A DNA stretch of 64,000 nucleotides from DATAYA01 sp963754235 (GCA_963754235.1 CAVWFK010000009.1:11662-75661), one strand, 5' to 3'; counted from the first letter of the stretch, positions 54,660 through 63,866 are shown. Numbers and translations: made by a program. Notes: a model not told the origin generated them from the letters alone.

Positions 54660-56084
54660 TCACGTGAAGCGCATGTTTCGGTCTTGATCCGTTCCGGTGA
54701 AGCGGCTGGCGATCGACGCTACCACCGCGCGCATCGCCTGCGCCTCGCCGCCCTCCGGGCGGCCGGGCCGGGTCTGATCGTTCCAGGCATAGACGTCGAG
54801 ATGCGCCCACGGCGTGCCGGGTGCGAGAAAGCGTTGCAGGAACAAGGCCGCAACCACCGCGCCCGCCATCGGCTTGTCGGCCACGTTGTTGAGGTCGGCC
54901 ATCGGGCTGGCGAGCCATTTGTCGTAGCCGGACCAAAGCGGCAGCCGCCATAGCGGGTCGGCCTCGGTCTCGCCTGCCACCAGCAGCGCGGCGGCCCAGG
55001 CTTCGTCGTTGCAGAACAGCGCCGGCAGGTCCGGCCCCAGCGCCACCCGTGCCGCCCCGGTCAGAGTGGCGAGGTCGAGCAGCAGGGCGGGCTGCTCATC
55101 CGACGCCTCGGCCAGCAGATCGCACAGCACCAGCCGGCCCTCGGCGTCGGTGTTGCCGATTTCGACCGCGAGGCCGCGGCGGGTGCGCACCACGTCGAGC
55201 GGGCGCATCGCCCGGCCGGAGACGCTGTTCTCGACGCAGCCGAGGCGCAGCGCGAGCCGCACCGGCAGGTCGGCCTCCATCACCAGCCGGGCGATGCCGA
55301 GCGCGATCGCGGCCCCGCCCATGTCTTTTTTCATCCGCAACATGCCGCTCGCGGGCTTGAGGTCGTAGCCGCCCGTATCGAAACAGACGCCCTTGCCGCA
55401 CAGCGAAACGAGCGGCGCATCGGCATGTACCCCGCTGCCGCGCCAGCGCAGGATCGCGACCTGCGGCGCTCGCTCGGACCCGGCGCCCACGGCGGCGATG
55501 GTCGGATACTCGCGCGCCAGCGCCTCGCCCGCGACCAGGCTGGCTTCGGCCCCGCAGCCGCGCCCGATTTCGGCCGCCGCCTCGGCAAGTTCGGCCGGGC
55601 CGAGGCGATTGGCCGGGGCGTTGATCAGGTCGCGCACCATCCAGGCGGCGCGGGCGGTGCGCAGCGCCGTCTCGGCTGCAGCCGGCGCCACGAGTCGGGC
55701 GGCGGCACCGCCCGCAGCCGGGGGCGCCCCGTCCGGCCGATAGGCGCCGAGGCAGAACCCGAGTGTCGCGTCGCCCGCGTCGAAATCACCCGCTTCGAGC
55801 CGCCAGGCGGTTCCCTTGGGCAGTGCCGCCGCAAGGCCGCCGAAGCCGAGCGGGTCGCGCGTCTCGCCCAGGCCGAGCACGGCACCGGCCAGTCCCGACG
55901 GGTCGGGGAGCAGCACCAGGACGTCGGCCTCCGTCGTGAAGCCGATGTCACGCAGAAAGGCTGCCTGCGGCGCGCTCATTCCGGCGAGAAAGTTGTCCAA
56001 CCCCGAAGGCCGCACCGCCCAGAGCGGCCGTGCCGGCGCGTCGGGGGGCGCGAGGCAGTCAAGCTCTCGGTTGAAACGGGTCAG
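54660..56084 (-). CDS. Leucyl aminopeptidase family protein (M17), probable CTG start
   Basis: About 474 residues. The M17 catalytic core shows LVSLCGKGVCFDTGGYDLKP (metal-binding Lys/Asp), MKKDMGGAA, EIGNTDAEGRLVLCDLL and LLDLATLTGAARVALG. The frame from the first standard codon (GTG 56015) begins MRPSGLDNFL, but conserved-looking sequence LDCLAPPDAPARPLWA lies upstream in the same frame. A CTG at 56084 with a perfect AGGAGG nine bases before it is the likely start. It is divergent from glpK. It probably cleaves N-terminal leucine and related residues in the cytosol. Confidence 0.92.
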   Translation of the reverse strand: MTRFNRELDCLAPPDAPARPLWAVRPSGLDNFLAGMSAPQAAFLRDIGFTTEADVLVLLPDPSGLAGAVLGLGETRDPLGFGGLAAALPKGTAWRLEAGDFDAGDATLGFCLGAYRPDGAPPAAGGAAARLVAPAAAETALRTARAAWMVRDLINAPANRLGPAELAEAAAEIGRGCGAEASLVAGEALAREYPTIAAVGAGSERAPQVAILRWRGSGVHADAPLVSLCGKGVCFDTGGYDLKPASGMLRMKKDMGGAAIALGIARLVMEADLPVRLALRLGCVENSVSGRAMRPLDVVRTRRGLAVEIGNTDAEGRLVLCDLLAEASDEQPALLLDLATLTGAARVALGPDLPALFCNDEAWAAALLVAGETEADPLWRLPLWSGYDKWLASPMADLNNVADKPMAGAVVAALFLQRFLAPGTPWAHLDVYAWNDQTRPGRPEGGEAQAMRAVVASIASRFTGTDQDRNMRFT

Positions 56085-56222
56085 AACTCGATCCCTCCTA
56101 TGGAGAGGGTGGCAGGCTTGGCGCGATTCCGCAACAATGGCATACGGAGCACCTGCCGCGGCGGATGCATCACAAGCCTGCCATCATTGGCTTGCCGTTC
56201 ACCGCCGGGATAGGCTTCCCGG

Positions 56223-57707
56223 ATGGCCGACCTGCTGCTGGCCCTCGACCAGGGCACCACCTCGACCCGGGCCATTGCCTTTCGCGCACCCGACCTGCAT
56301 CCGCTCGCGATCGCGCGCCGCGACCTGCCCCAGCATTTCCCCGCCTCCGGCTGGGTCGAGCACGACGCCGAGGACATCTGGCGCCATTCCGTCGCAGTGC
56401 TCCGCGAGGTCGCCGAACAGACAAGCGCGCGCGCGGGCGCCATCGCCGCGATCGGCATCACCAACCAGCGCGAGACCACGCTGCTCTGGGACCGGCGGAC
56501 CGGCGTGCCCATCCATCGCGCGATCGTCTGGCAGGACCGCCGGACGGCGGATGCCTGCACCGCCCTGGCACCGCACACGGCGACGGTCGCGGCGCGTACC
56601 GGGCTGCTGCTCGATCCTTATTTCTGCGCGACGAAGATAGCCTGGCTGCTGGACAACGTGCCCGGCGCGCGCGCCCGCGCCGAGGCCGGCGCGCTTGCCT
56701 TCGGCACCATCGACAGCTTCCTGCTCTGGCGCTTGACCGAGGGCGCCGTCCACGCGACCGACGCTACCAACGCCAGCCGCACGCTGCTGTTCGACATCCA
56801 AAAGGGCGCCTGGGATCCCGAGCTGCTCGAATTGTTCCGCATCCCGCCGAGCCTGCTGCCGGAAGTCCGCGATTGCAGCACGCGCTTCGGCGAGACGGCG
56901 GCCCTCGGCGGCCGCGTGCCCGTCTGCGGCATCGCCGGCGACCAGCAGGCGGCGACCATCGGCCAGGCGTGCTTCGAGCCGGGCATGGTCAAGGCGACCT
57001 ACGGCACCGGCTGCTTCGCGCTGCTCAATACCGGGCGTCAGGCGGTTGCCTCGCGCAACCGTCTGCTGACCACGATCGCCTACCAGCTCGACGGCGTGCG
57101 CACCTACGCGCTGGAGGGTGCCATCTTCGTCGCCGGGGCCGCGGTGCAATGGCTGCGCGATGGTCTCGGCGTGCTTGCCGATGCGGCGCAGTCGGGCGCA
57201 CTCGCCGCGTGCGCCGATCCCGAGCAGGCGGTGACGCTGGTGCCCGCCTTCACCGGGCTTGGCGCGCCGCACTGGGATCCGGCCGCGCGCGGCGCGCTGT
57301 TCGGCCTCACGCGCGCGACCGGCCCGGCCGAGCTCGCGCGCGCGGCGCTGGAGAGCGTGGCGTTCCAGACCCGCGACCTGCTGGAGGCGATGGCAGCCGA
57401 TTTCGGCGCGGTCGCGCGCACCGTGCTGCGCGTCGATGGCGGCATGGTCGCGTCGGACTGGGCGATGCGATTTCTGGCCGACATCCTCGCATCGCCCGTC
57501 GATCGGCCGGAGGTGGCAGAAACAACGGCACTCGGCGCCGCCTATCTCGCGGGTCTTGCCGCCGGGGTCTGCCCGCCGCCCGTCGATTTCGCCGGCCAGT
57601 GGCGATTGCAGCATCGTTTCCTGCCCACCATGCCGGCAGCGGAGCGCGAGCGGCGCTATGCGATCTGGCGCGATGCGCTGCGCCGCACGCTGACGGCGCC
57701 CGGATAG
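56223..57707 (+). CDS. glpK: Glycerol kinase
   Basis: 494 residues, FGGY kinase family, phosphorylating glycerol to glycerol 3-phosphate. Motifs: ADLLLALDQGTTSTRAIAFR (phosphate loop), ITNQRETTLLWDRRTGVPIH, AIVWQDRR, GIAGDQQAATIGQACFEPGM, FTGLGAPHWDPAARGALFGL and the FGGY signature 2 region LRVDGGMVASDWAMRFLADI. ATG 56223 begins the normal N-terminus. No glycerol facilitator or glpD is adjacent. It stands alone, divergent from the aminopeptidase gene. Confidence 0.96.
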   Translation: MADLLLALDQGTTSTRAIAFRAPDLHPLAIARRDLPQHFPASGWVEHDAEDIWRHSVAVLREVAEQTSARAGAIAAIGITNQRETTLLWDRRTGVPIHRAIVWQDRRTADACTALAPHTATVAARTGLLLDPYFCATKIAWLLDNVPGARARAEAGALAFGTIDSFLLWRLTEGAVHATDATNASRTLLFDIQKGAWDPELLELFRIPPSLLPEVRDCSTRFGETAALGGRVPVCGIAGDQQAATIGQACFEPGMVKATYGTGCFALLNTGRQAVASRNRLLTTIAYQLDGVRTYALEGAIFVAGAAVQWLRDGLGVLADAAQSGALAACADPEQAVTLVPAFTGLGAPHWDPAARGALFGLTRATGPAELARAALESVAFQTRDLLEAMAADFGAVARTVLRVDGGMVASDWAMRFLADILASPVDRPEVAETTALGAAYLAGLAAGVCPPPVDFAGQWRLQHRFLPTMPAAERERRYAIWRDALRRTLTAPG

Positions 57708-57853
57708 GCGCGCGGCGGGGCGGCTGTTGAGCGTTCTGCGAGCCTCGCGCGGACGGAGGCGGCGCGGCGTCGGCTTAGGGCAGCGGAGACGTCCGCGAAA
57801 AAGCGGTCGCGCTTTCGATTGGCTTGCGCCCTTTGATAGGGAGCGGCATTTCT

Positions 57854-58542
57854 TCAAAATAGCTGCCTCGGCCGAGGGATTTTGATGGTAAGCGTTTCGA
57901 GCGCAATAGCGTGGCGCGGATAGAAGACAATTCGCACCTCACGTTGGTCGGCGAACATGAGGTCCTTTCGGAAGGGATTGGGGCCGGTGGCCGCCTCGTC
58001 CTGGAGTCACCAGAGAGGTTGACGTAGGTCACTTCCCCAACTCGCGGCTCATCAAACAGGTCATTGACTTTCGCGTTCCCCATTTCCACTACGACGCCGC
58101 GGTGATACATGCGGTGCGCCAGATGCTTGATGTCCTTGATACGGAGGCACGCATCATACGGCTCAGTGAAGCGTGCGTTGATGACACTGGCCGCCACCGA
58201 AAGCCGGCACATGGTCTCGGCCAGTGACACAAAGTCGCCGCGAGACGCGCAAAAGATGAAGGTTTCTTGGCCATAATACACCAGGTTGCAATCCATCATC
58301 ACGAGATTCCCACCACCCCGGATTATGCGCGGGGGCGTGACTCCCTTTGGCACAAGTTCCTCCGGTGCATGTACTTTCGAGTGGAAAATAGCGACCTCGA
58401 TCTTTGCACCGTTTTCCAGTCGGTCGGCGATCCACTGCTCTTGCTTCAGTTGGCGGTAGTACCAGTGCGTTCGAATCAGGACGGTCCCGCCGTCCAGGAC
58501 GTGACCAACATCAGTCGCATGGAGGAATTTGAAGTCGGTCAT
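57854..58542 (-). pseudogene. DUF2971-like hypothetical protein, frameshifted, in a less GC-rich islet
   Basis: From ATG 58542 (GGAG eight bases before it) the frame gives MTDFKFLHATDVGHVLDGGT and QETFIFCASRGDFVSLAETM, then VGEVTYVNLSGDS. After that the same frame becomes Arg/Ser-rich and runs to 57775. The next frame continues DEAATGPNPFRKDLMFADQR then EVRIVFYPRHAIALETLTIK, with a TGA at 57856-57854. One missing base near 57998-58003 explains this; the intact protein would have about 229 residues. FIFCAS, PFRKD and E-x-R resemble the DUF2971 family, weakly. Base composition is less GC-rich than neighbours, suggesting acquisition by transfer. Confidence 0.6.
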
Positions 58543-58646
58543 ATCGAATCGCTCCTATAATGGGATCAAATCGTCGCAAAATGCGGATCGACCAGCTTCA
58601 ACTTAGGCCGTGGACGGCAATTTCAAGGTCCTCCACGCAGCGAGGT

Positions 58647-59978
58647 TCAGGGCGCGAACAGCGCCAGCCGTCCCGCCGGCTCGCCCAGCACCTCATCCGC
58701 GCGCATCACCACCCGTCCGCGCACGATCGTCATGGCGGGCCAGCCGGTGACGCGCATTCCCGCAAACGGCGTCCAGCCGCACGGCGAGGCGATCCAACTC
58801 TCCTCGATCGTCCGCCGCCCGCCGAGATCGACCAGCGTGAAATCGGCGTCGTAGCCGCGCGCGAGCCGGCCCTTGCCGACCACGCCATAGACGCGCGCGG
58901 GGCCGGCGCACATCAGATCGACCAGCCGCGCCAACGACAGGCGCCCCGCCGCCACATGATCCAGCATCACCGGCACGATCGTCTGCACGCCCGTAAGCCC
59001 CGCCGCGCACTCGGGCCACGGCCGCTCCTTCGCTTGCCGGCTGTGCGGCGCGTGGTCGGAGCCGATGACGTCCACGGTGCCGTCGCGCACCGCCGCCCAG
59101 GCCGCATCGCGATGCGCGCGGCCGCGGATCGGCGGGTTCATCACGCCGTAGCCGCCAAGCTGCTCGTAGCAATCGGGTGCGACCTGCGTCAGGTGATTGA
59201 CCAGCACCTCGACGGTCGCGCGGTCGCGGAAATCGGCGAGGTAGGCGAGTTCCTGCGCAGTGCTGACGTGCAGGATGTGCGCCGGCCGCCCGGTCTTGCG
59301 TGCCAGCGCCATCAGCCGCCGCGTGCCGAGGAACGCACATTCCTCGTCGCGCCATTCCATGTGCCGGATATGCGGCTCGCCCGTGTCGAACATCGCGCGG
59401 CGTGCTTGCAAGCGGTATTCGTCCTCGCTGTGATAGGCGATGCGGCGGCGCCCTGCGCGCATCACCCGCTCGAGGCTTTCGTCGTCCTCGATCAGCAGAT
59501 CGCCGGTCGAGCTGCCGGCAAACACCTTTATGGCGCACACGCCGCGCCCGGCTTCGAGCGACGCGAGCTGGCCGATGTTCGACTTCGCCGCGCCGACATA
59601 GAGGCCCATGTCGCACCACGCGACTTCTTCCACATGCGCCTGCTTCCAGGCGAGGCGGCCGGCATCGGTGATTGCGGGATTGGTGTTGGGCATGTCGAAG
59701 ACGGACGTGATGCCGCCGAGCACGGCGGCACGGGTGCCGGTCGCGATCGTCTCAACTGTGGCATCGCCCGGCTCGCGCAGATGCACGTGCGCGTCGATCA
59801 GGCCGGGGAGGACGTGCAGGCCGCGCGCGTCGATCGTCTCGTCCGCCGAGGCGTTCGCGGGCGCGCCGAGGGCGGCGATGCGGCCGTCGCACACGCCGAT
59901 ATCGGTGGCCTCGATGCCCCAGGGCAAGACGCACTGCCCGCCGCGGATCAGGAGGTCGAAGTGCATGGCCGACGGCAT
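58647..59978 (-). CDS. Dihydroorotase (class I, amidohydrolase superfamily)
   Basis: 443 residues. Metal site: LPGLIDAHVHLREPGDATVE (HxH and the dihydroorotate-binding Arg), the carbamylated Lys in GVCAIKVFAGSSTGDLLIED, His in ILHVSTAQELAYL and Asp in DVIGSDHAPHSRQAKERPW. The words GVMNPPIRG and GLTGVQTIVPVMLDHV are the dihydroorotase/allantoinase form. Class I dihydroorotase is most likely, with hydantoinase or allantoinase as alternatives. ATG 59978 overlaps the stop of the upstream FitA-like gene; ATG 59966 (MHFDLLIRGG) is an equally plausible start. Confidence 0.88.
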   Translation of the reverse strand: MPSAMHFDLLIRGGQCVLPWGIEATDIGVCDGRIAALGAPANASADETIDARGLHVLPGLIDAHVHLREPGDATVETIATGTRAAVLGGITSVFDMPNTNPAITDAGRLAWKQAHVEEVAWCDMGLYVGAAKSNIGQLASLEAGRGVCAIKVFAGSSTGDLLIEDDESLERVMRAGRRRIAYHSEDEYRLQARRAMFDTGEPHIRHMEWRDEECAFLGTRRLMALARKTGRPAHILHVSTAQELAYLADFRDRATVEVLVNHLTQVAPDCYEQLGGYGVMNPPIRGRAHRDAAWAAVRDGTVDVIGSDHAPHSRQAKERPWPECAAGLTGVQTIVPVMLDHVAAGRLSLARLVDLMCAGPARVYGVVGKGRLARGYDADFTLVDLGGRRTIEESWIASPCGWTPFAGMRVTGWPAMTIVRGRVVMRADEVLGEPAGRLALFAP

Positions 59979-60241
59979 CAGATTGCACCGTCGCGGTCGC
60001 GAAAGGCGCGGACAATCTCGGCACTGTCGGTCTGCGGCGTGCCGCGGGTCCGCTCTCGCAGCCGCCTTGCCGTCTCGATAAATTCCTCGCGGCTCATCTT
60101 GGGCGGCACGTCAGCCGGGCGCAGTGCAGCTTCGAGGATCGCGCGGTGCTCGGCCTCGGGCGGCCGGCCATTGGCCTTGGCGCGGAGTTCCAGCAAAGCA
60201 ACGAGGTGATCGTCCAAATCGTGGAGAACGAGCGTGGTCAT
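59978..60241 (-). CDS. FitA/RHH-type antitoxin-like protein without a neighbouring toxin
   Basis: 87 residues. The N-terminal ribbon-helix-helix sequence MTTLVLHDLDDHLVALLELR followed by AKANGRPPEAEHRAILEAAL is the FitA antitoxin form that normally precedes a PIN-domain FitB/VapC toxin. Its C-terminus (SREEFIETARRLRERTRG) is longer than usual. Downstream there is no toxin: the stop overlaps the dihydroorotase start. Possibly a solitary regulator or a remnant of a toxin-antitoxin pair. Confidence 0.8.
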   Translation of the reverse strand: MTTLVLHDLDDHLVALLELRAKANGRPPEAEHRAILEAALRPADVPPKMSREEFIETARRLRERTRGTPQTDSAEIVRAFRDRDGAI

Positions 60242-60306
60242 GGCTTGATCCAAAGAGCTGTGCCTATGATGGCACGCTATCGTCGGTTCGCAACGACGCC
60301 CGTTCG

Positions 60307-62070
60307 CTACCGCGCCGCCAGCACCTCGAACACATCCCCCTCGCACGGCAGGCCGAGCACGTGCGCGCGGTGCCATAGCGCCCAGAACAGCAGCATCCAG
60401 GCGCCGAACCCCTCGCGCCAGCGGCCGATATGGCGGAACAGCGCCTCCACCCGCGCCGGATCGGCGATCTCGGCCACTCCCGGCTGCGCCGCGACCAGCG
60501 GGCCCAGCCGCGCGCCCTGGGTCGCGATCCAGGCGCCGATCGGCACCGTGAACCCCTGCTTCGGCGCAAACGGCGCCGCCGCCGGCATGTGGCGCGCGAG
60601 CCAGCACCGCAGCAGCCACTTGCCGCGCCCCTGCCGCACCTTCAGCGCGTCCGGCAGCCGGAACGCGGCCGCCGCGATGCCGGGGTCGAGCAGCGGCGTC
60701 CGGCCCTCCACGCCGTGCGCCATCAAGCAGCGGTCGAGTTTTAGCAGCAGGTCGTGCGGCAGCCAGTCGGCGCAGTCCGTCGCCTGCGCCACCGCGAGCC
60801 GCGTGCGCCCGTCGCTCGCCGCCTGCGCCTCCGCCGCCGCGATGCCGTCGCGCCAGCCCGCTGGCCGGGTGCGCAGCACGTCCAGCCGGTCGAAGCTGCC
60901 GCGCCCGCGCATCACCCGCCCACCGAGCCACCACGGGCGCGTCGCACTGCGATACCGGCTGTAGCCGCCGAACATCTCGTCGCCGCCTTCGCCCGCCAGC
61001 ACCGCCTTCACGTCCTGCCGCGCCCGCCGCGCCAGGAACCAGGTCGGAATGATCGCATAATCGGCGGTCGGGTCGTCCATCGCCGCCACGATCTGCGGCA
61101 GGTGACGCCAGACCATCGGCGCGGTGATCTCGATGCCCTCGTGCCGTGCGCCCGCCGCCTTCGCGACCGCGGCCGCGCGGGCACGCTCATCGGCGGCGCC
61201 CGGCGCATCGAAGCCCGCGGTGAAGGCCAGCACCGGCTCGGCATTGAGCCGCGCCATCACGGTCAGGATCGAGGCGCTGTCGATGCCGCCGGAGAGGAAC
61301 ATGCCGTACGGCACGTCGCTCCTTTGGTGCAGATCGACGCTCTCCATCAGCGCTCGGTCCAGCCGGGCGAGCGCCGCATCCTCGGTGATCGTCTCCGGCC
61401 CGCCCTCGGGCAGGGCGGCGCGGCGGCGGCGATCGACCACGCGGCCGTCGGCGATGGTCAGCGTCTCGCCCGGCAGCACGCGCTGCACGCCGGGGAAGAT
61501 CGTCTCGGCCCCGGTCGTGAACTGCAATTGCAGCAGCTCGTCGCGCGCCGCCGGCCGCACGCCGCGCGCGACCAGCCCCGCGGCGAACAGCGCCTGCGGC
61601 TCAGAGGCGAAGGCGATGCCGCCGGCGACCGGCGCGGTATAGAGCGGCTTGATGCCGAACGGATCGCGCGTCAGCGTCACGGTGCGCGCGGCGCGCTCGT
61701 GGATCGCGATTGCGTACATCCCGCGCAGGTGAGCGGCGTAGCCGGCGCCGTCGCGCAGCCATAGGTGCAGCGGCGGCTCGCAATCGCTGTTGGTGGCGAA
61801 CCGCACCTCCGGCAGGTCCTGCCGCAGCTCGCGGTAGTTGTACACCTCGGCATTGGCGACCAGCGCGGCGGCGCCGGCGAATAACGGCTGGTCGCCGCCG
61901 GGCAGATCGATGAACGCGAGCCGCGTATGCACCATCGCGATGCGTCCGACCGCGGTGTGGCCGGTACCCTCGGGGCCGCGATGGGCGAGTGCCTGCGCCA
62001 GCGCCGCGAGCATCGCCGGCTCGGGCGGCGGGGCGGCGGCACCGAGCGCCAATCCGGCGATGCCGCACAT
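60307..62070 (-). CDS. asnB: Asparagine synthetase (glutamine-hydrolysing), AsnB-like
   Basis: 587 residues. The class II glutaminase starts with the catalytic Cys2 (MCGIAGLALG) and contains LAHRGPEGTGH, RLAFIDLPGGDQPLF, NAEVYNYRELRQDL and FASEPQALFAAGL. The synthetase domain shows YGMFLSGGIDSASILTVMA (ATP pyrophosphatase SGGxDS loop) and VLAGEGGDEMFGGYSRYR. It is preceded by the glycosyltransferase gene with 14 bases between, forming a probable operon. Such AsnB-like enzymes near glycosyltransferases sometimes act in polysaccharide modification, so asparagine as product is likely but not certain. Confidence 0.92.
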   Translation of the reverse strand: MCGIAGLALGAAAPPPEPAMLAALAQALAHRGPEGTGHTAVGRIAMVHTRLAFIDLPGGDQPLFAGAAALVANAEVYNYRELRQDLPEVRFATNSDCEPPLHLWLRDGAGYAAHLRGMYAIAIHERAARTVTLTRDPFGIKPLYTAPVAGGIAFASEPQALFAAGLVARGVRPAARDELLQLQFTTGAETIFPGVQRVLPGETLTIADGRVVDRRRRAALPEGGPETITEDAALARLDRALMESVDLHQRSDVPYGMFLSGGIDSASILTVMARLNAEPVLAFTAGFDAPGAADERARAAAVAKAAGARHEGIEITAPMVWRHLPQIVAAMDDPTADYAIIPTWFLARRARQDVKAVLAGEGGDEMFGGYSRYRSATRPWWLGGRVMRGRGSFDRLDVLRTRPAGWRDGIAAAEAQAASDGRTRLAVAQATDCADWLPHDLLLKLDRCLMAHGVEGRTPLLDPGIAAAAFRLPDALKVRQGRGKWLLRCWLARHMPAAAPFAPKQGFTVPIGAWIATQGARLGPLVAAQPGVAEIADPARVEALFRHIGRWREGFGAWMLLFWALWHRAHVLGLPCEGDVFEVLAAR

Positions 62071-62084
62071 CAGGCGGCCCCCAT

Positions 62085-63020
62085 TTAGGCTGCCCCCATG
62101 TAGGCTGGCTCCGTCGCGCGCGCGGCTTCGAGCAGCGGCAGCGCGGCGGCCAGCGCTGCCTCGACCGCGAGGGCTGCGATCGGTGCGGCGCCCTCCGGGC
62201 CGGGAGCGACGGCGACGGCGGTGCGGCGGCCGGCGGGGGCGTACTGGCTCGCCATGCTGGGGCCGAACAGGCCGAGCGTGGGCGCTCCGGTGGCGGCGGC
62301 GAGATGCATCAGGCCGGAATCGTTGCCGACGAACAGCGCGCAGCGGGCGAGGCAAGCCGCCGCCTCGGGCAACGCGAGGCGGCCGGCGAGGTCGATCCCC
62401 CCCGGCAGTGCCGTCAGCACGGGTGCGGCGAGCGCGCGCTCGGCCTCGCCGGGACCGGCGAAGACCGCGGCCCGCGCACCCGGCAGCGGGCCGGCCGCCA
62501 GTGCGCGGAACAACGCGACGAAATGCTCGGCGGGCCAGACCTTGCCTGCCCAGTTCGCAGTCGGGCCGAGCGCCACGATCGGCCCGCCGGGCGGCAGCAG
62601 GCGGGGGGCGAGCGCCTCGTCCTCGGGCGCGGTCCAGGCGACCGGCAGCGGCGGCGGATCGAGGCCGAGTGCCGCGCCGATATGGCGCAGCCGGTGCCCT
62701 GGCCGCCGGCCGCCGCGCATCACCACCCGCCGCCGGGTCGGCACAAAGAAAGTGAGCGCCGAGCCGCGCAGATCGATCGCCAGGTCCCAGCGCGTGCCGG
62801 CCACGCGCGCCCACAATCCGAGCCAGTGCAGGCTGAGCCGGCGCTTGTCGAACAGCAATGTCGCGTCGCGCCGTGGCATCCGTGCGAACAGGCCGGCGGC
62901 TGCCGGTCCGCAGGCGATGGTGAACCGCGCCGCCGGCTCGGTCCGCAGCAGGTGGTCGAGCAGCCCGGTGGTCAGCACCGCGTCGCCGATCCGGTTGGAA
63001 GTGACGAACAGGATTCGCAT
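62085..63020 (-). CDS. Glycosyltransferase family 9 (heptosyltransferase-like)
   Basis: 311 residues. GT9 features: MRILFVTSNRIGDAVLTTGL at the N-terminus, DLAIDLRGSALTFFVP, VALGPTANWAGKVWPAEHFV and the nucleotide-sugar-binding CALFVGNDSGLMHLAAATGA followed by PTLGLFGPS. It is a cytosolic or peripheral-membrane enzyme adding heptose or another sugar to lipopolysaccharide. The gene's last codons (MGAA-stop) are tandemly duplicated just after its stop. Transcribed with asnB. Confidence 0.92.
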   Translation of the reverse strand: MRILFVTSNRIGDAVLTTGLLDHLLRTEPAARFTIACGPAAAGLFARMPRRDATLLFDKRRLSLHWLGLWARVAGTRWDLAIDLRGSALTFFVPTRRRVVMRGGRRPGHRLRHIGAALGLDPPPLPVAWTAPEDEALAPRLLPPGGPIVALGPTANWAGKVWPAEHFVALFRALAAGPLPGARAAVFAGPGEAERALAAPVLTALPGGIDLAGRLALPEAAACLARCALFVGNDSGLMHLAAATGAPTLGLFGPSMASQYAPAGRRTAVAVAPGPEGAAPIAALAVEAALAAALPLLEAARATEPAYMGAA

Positions 63021-63107
63021 GAGGGCGCCCGTCTAGCACGCGGGCGCTCTCGCGCCAGCCTAGCACACAGGCGCTCACGCGTCGGGGGAGACCCGCTTGC
63101 CGCGGGG

Positions 63108-63866
63108 CTATGGCGGCCCGGCTCCCGAGACGGCGCCGCGCGGTGCGAGGAGATCGACGAGGTGGTGGGAGGATGGGCGGTGGGACGATGGGGGGCCGGG
63201 TGAAGCGGCGCCGGGAGGCGCGCCTTGGGGCCTGGTCGCGGCCGGTGCGGTCGCTTCGCCCTCGTCCGGGCCGCCCTCGTCCGGCCCGGCCGTGTCGTCG
63301 CGTCGCCTCCGATCCGCGCGGAAAAGGGCGGCGATGCGGTCGGGGGCGATCCCGAGGTCGCGGCAGATGCGGGCGACGGCTTCGGCGAGCGGGAGCTGGG
63401 CGGGGTCCTCCGCGTCGGCGTCGAGCCTTGCTTCGAGATCGCACAGCAGTTGCTGGGCGTCGCCGAGGCTGCCGGATTCGAGCGCGGGCCGGATGCGGCG
63501 CCTGATCTGCTGCTTGCGCCGGGCGGTGGCATCCCGCGCGGCTGCGGCGGCCTGGCGGGCCTGCGCGGCCTGGCGCCGTTCCTGCTGCGTCTCGCAGTCT
63601 TCGGCGAGCCGGGCTTCCAGGGCCACGATCTGGCGGACGGCGCGGGCGACGCGGGCGAATTGCAGCGCCCGGTCGGTGGGGGCGTCCGGTGGCGGCCCGG
63701 CCGGCGCCTCGGCCGCCTCGCTCATCGCCTGCCGGTGCAGCGCCCGGGCGAGGTCCATGCCGAGCTCGCCGAGTTCGGCGAGCATCCGCAGGTGGCGCTC
63801 GGTGCGCTGCTGCGCCGGGTCGGCGGGTCCCGGGACAGGTTGGGGGACGGGTTGGGCGAAATCCAC
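63108..63866 (-). CDS. Hypothetical Ala/Arg-rich coiled-coil protein
   Basis: About 252 residues from GTG 63866; the frame is open upstream to 63932 and the start is uncertain (TTG 63872 is also possible). The conserved part reads RHLRMLAELGELGMDLARAL, ALQFARVARAVRQIVALEAR and, later, LAEAVARICRDLGIAPDRIA, an arrangement I recall from hypothetical proteins of alphaproteobacteria. The middle (TQQERRQAAQARQAAAAARD) is predicted coiled coil. The tail is low-complexity with duplicated GPDEG and SSHRPSSHH pieces and may be variable. No function known. Confidence 0.75.
   Translation of the reverse strand: MDFAQPVPQPVPGPADPAQQRTERHLRMLAELGELGMDLARALHRQAMSEAAEAPAGPPPDAPTDRALQFARVARAVRQIVALEARLAEDCETQQERRQAAQARQAAAAARDATARRKQQIRRRIRPALESGSLGDAQQLLCDLEARLDADAEDPAQLPLAEAVARICRDLGIAPDRIAALFRADRRRRDDTAGPDEGGPDEGEATAPAATRPQGAPPGAASPGPPSSHRPSSHHLVDLLAPRGAVSGAGPP

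Noticed and set aside
58545..58560. CTATAATGGG as a plus-strand promoter
   Set aside because: TATAAT is exact but there is no -35 at the right distance and no plus-strand gene follows; it overlaps the ribosome-binding site of the opposite gene.
62071..63444. Long minus-strand frame continuing upstream of asnB through the GT9 gene
   Set aside because: The asnB product clearly begins with MCGIAG at 62070, and the extra sequence is low-complexity and antisense to nothing conserved in that frame.
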